From NCBI GenBank assembly GCA_020049245.1, contig JAIFLB010000150.1, positions 1 to 5,025 of the forward strand: a stretch of DNA of 5,025 bases, in the 5' to 3' direction. The translations under genes and the position numbers were made by a program. The stretch comes from Betaproteobacteria bacterium. GTDB taxonomy: Bacteria > Pseudomonadota > Gammaproteobacteria > Burkholderiales > Thiobacillaceae. This document shows, one piece after another, positions 4,926-5,025 of the stretch (positions within the stretch are counted from its first letter, which is position 1; every line of letters starts with the position of its first letter). Below the pieces are notes generated by a model, which was not told the DNA's origin, searched no databases, and saw only the letters and a list, made by a program, of their open reading frames with translations.

Positions 4926-5025
4926 ATGGAAAATCAGTTCGCCAAAGAAACCCTGCCCGTCAGTCTGGAAGAGGAAATGCGCCGTTCCTACCTCGATTAC
5001 GCGATGAGCGTGATCGTGGGCCGCG
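4926..5025 (+). CDS. gyrA: DNA gyrase subunit A, N-terminal start (partial)
   Basis: The first 33 codons of a gene cut by the right edge. The sequence reads MENQFAKETLPVSLEEEM followed by RRSYLDYAMSVIVGR, the nearly invariant opening of GyrA before the ALPDVRDGLKPVHRR segment, which would follow outside the window. GyrA is the breakage-reunion subunit of DNA gyrase and forms an A2B2 complex that introduces negative supercoils. The catalytic Tyr and the C-terminal DNA-wrapping domain are not visible. SYLDYAMSVIVGR separates it from ParC, whose opening differs here. The AKETLPVSLEEEMRRSY form resembles betaproteobacterial GyrA. It is a core gene and probably transcribed from its own promoter (see 4753-4925) and not with the hydrogenase genes. 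Confidence 0.97.
   Translation, partial: MENQFAKETLPVSLEEEMRRSYLDYAMSVIVGR

Overview
The window is GC-rich proteobacterial DNA in which all genes lie on the + strand. The GyrA N-terminus at the right edge (ETLPVSLEEEMRRSYLDYAM) reads most like Betaproteobacteria. Together with the hydrogenase genes this suggests a Rhodocyclales- or Burkholderiales-type host, but that placement is inference from remembered family patterns, not from a search.

Left part (1-1211): the last 108 codons of an outer-membrane autotransporter beta-barrel, ending in the typical C-terminal Phe, are followed 14 bases later by a lipoprotein with an alpha/beta-hydrolase fold and a recognisable Ser-Asp-His set. The hydrolase has a run of nine G just inside its start codon, a possible slippage site.

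Middle (1212-1601): about 390 bases without a credible gene. They hold a GTAG-type REP-like hairpin, a pair of inverted 28-base palindromic repeats, and a short imperfect direct repeat.

Right part (1602-4752): a compact block hoxJ(remnant)-hoxV-hypA-hypB belonging to [NiFe]-hydrogenase regulation and maturation. The genes are joined by a 4-base overlap (hoxJ/hoxV), an 8-base overlap (hoxV/hypA) and a 16-base gap (hypA/hypB). HoxV is a catalytically dead relative of the hydrogenase large subunit used as an assembly scaffold. HypA and HypB deliver nickel, and HypB carries both a CxxCGC nickel site and a very long His-rich stretch. Two things are odd. The HoxJ kinase has lost its phospho-accepting His region and N box through deletions that kept the frame. 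hoxV contains a 76-base REP palindrome that is read through in frame. No structural hydrogenase gene lies to the left and no hypF/C/D/E to the right, so this looks like a displaced or reduced piece of a hydrogenase cluster.

Right edge (4753-5025): a leader with a plausible extended -10 promoter and the first 33 codons of gyrA.

I see no new defence, RNA or mobile system. The best leads are the decayed kinase, the REP inside hoxV, the orphaned maturation block and the poly-G tract.
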